DNA of 23,510 nt from assembly GCA_946480965.1 (NCBI GenBank), contig CAMLMI010000027.1:1-23510 (forward strand), in the 5' to 3' direction. A program made the translations under genes and the position numbers. The notes under the pieces were generated by a model. That model was not told where the DNA came from and made no database searches. It saw only the letters and a list, made by a program, of their open reading frames with translations. Of this stretch, positions 23,006 through 23,510 are shown piece by piece. Source of the stretch: an uncultured Verrucomicrobiales bacterium (GTDB lineage Bacteria; Verrucomicrobiota; Verrucomicrobiae; Limisphaerales; CANJSG01). Position 1 is the first letter of the stretch. Each line of letters starts with the position of its first letter.

Positions 23006-23510
23006 CGGGCGGCGAGAATCCGGCGATAGACTTCGACGTGGCCGTCGATCATGCGCTCGGTGGTGAGCTTCGCGGCGTTGGCGAGACCGCGCGTGCGCAG
23101 GTCTTGGCGGACGGCGGGATCGAGAAGCTGGAGCAGGCTTTCCGCGAAGCCGGCTTCATCGGCGATGTCGTGGACGAAGGCCGCGCCACCGGCGACTTCG
23201 GGAATGGACGTGCGGTCGCTGCACACCACGGGGCAACCGCAGACCTGGGCTTCCAACACCGGCCAACCGAAGCCCTCGGCCTTGCTCGGGAACAGCATGG
23301 CGTGGGCGACGGCGTAGAGCGCTTCGAGCACTTCGTTGGAGATGCTTTCCAGCTCGATCACCCGGTCCGCGATGCCGAGCTGGACGGCCAAGGCCTTCTG
23401 CGAGGCGGAGAGTTTCTTTCCGGCGAAGACGATGGGACCGGGGAAACAGTCGGCGAGCTTCTGGAAGATGCGGAGGCAACCATCGCGGTTCTTGCGCGGC
23501 AGGCTGGAGC
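23002..23510 (-). CDS. Family 4 glycosyltransferase, C-terminal part (runs off the window)
   Basis: The frame is open to the window's right edge; only the last ~169 residues are visible. Upstream of the ATG at 23391 the same frame continues through FQKLADCFPGPIVFAGKKLS, so 23391 is an internal Met. The visible part is the GT4 donor domain with IELESISNEVLEALYAVAHA, FPSKAEGFGWPVLEAQVCGC (E-x7-E motif) and PVVCSDRTSIPEVAGGAA. First visible gene of the polysaccharide operon in the minus-strand direction; its start and the operon promoter lie outside the window. Confidence 0.93.
   Translation of the reverse strand, partial: SSLPRKNRDGCLRIFQKLADCFPGPIVFAGKKLSASQKALAVQLGIADRVIELESISNEVLEALYAVAHAMLFPSKAEGFGWPVLEAQVCGCPVVCSDRTSIPEVAGGAAFVHDIADEAGFAESLLQLLDPAVRQDLRTRGLANAAKLTTERMIDGHVEVYRRILAAR

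Noticed and set aside
1..23510. CRISPR arrays, tRNA or rRNA genes, insertion sequences and prophage
   Set aside because: I looked for short regular repeats, cloverleaf-like segments, transposase motifs and phage genes and saw none. A dedicated RNA search was not possible here.

Overview
The window is high-GC bacterial DNA, most likely from a member of Verrucomicrobiota. The support is indirect. It has a prepilin-type protein with the near-invariant [19 protein letters not shown] leader and a late RHGG...FADGH motif. It has a large secreted Ig-like protein ending in a FYRL tail. It has several REP-like palindrome families in gene gaps, one of which reads 'GQASSLS' when translated. No rRNA, tRNA, CRISPR array, transposase or phage gene was seen.

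Left part (1-7034, + strand): a membrane histidine kinase with a carbohydrate-binding-like sensor domain is followed at once by a NarL/LuxR-type response regulator. A 294-bp gap rich in dyads separates the pair from a roughly 1200-residue secreted protein. That protein has a lectin-like N-terminal domain and three copies of a ~300-residue module (Ig-like domain plus an unrecognised beta-rich domain). A strong terminator hairpin follows, then a prepilin-type pseudopilin. The layout suggests that the two-component pair may control the secreted protein, but this is inference.

Middle part (7047-14688): a LysR regulator; a pterin-binding (dihydropteroate-synthase-like) protein that lacks the usual C-terminal lysine motif; a GatB/YqeY-domain protein; a small unrecognised ORF; then on the minus strand a multi-pass membrane protein, a Tat-exported DUF1501/sulfatase-like protein and a small cupin; and a plus-strand membrane-anchored protein with a pseudopilin-like C-terminus. 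Two REP-type palindromic elements lie in gaps here.

Right-middle part (14669-17126, minus strand): four small envelope-type genes are packed together: a PLDc_N-like two-TM protein, a PQQ-propeller-like protein, a PspC-domain protein and a DUF2500-type protein with a C-terminal zinc ribbon. They are followed by a cNMP-binding-domain histidine kinase. Two of the four small genes are interrupted, one by an in-frame TGA where Trp is expected and one by a single-base frameshift, so standard ORF calling misses both.

Right end (17249-23510, minus strand): a surface polysaccharide operon read right to left. It runs: partial GT4, left-handed-beta-helix acyltransferase, GT4, WcaF-like acetyltransferase, GT2, acyltransferase-3, WcaI-like GT4, and ends at a textbook intrinsic terminator. 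Several junctions are ATGA overlaps. REP-like sequence sits inside this operon and supplies the stop codons of two of its genes.
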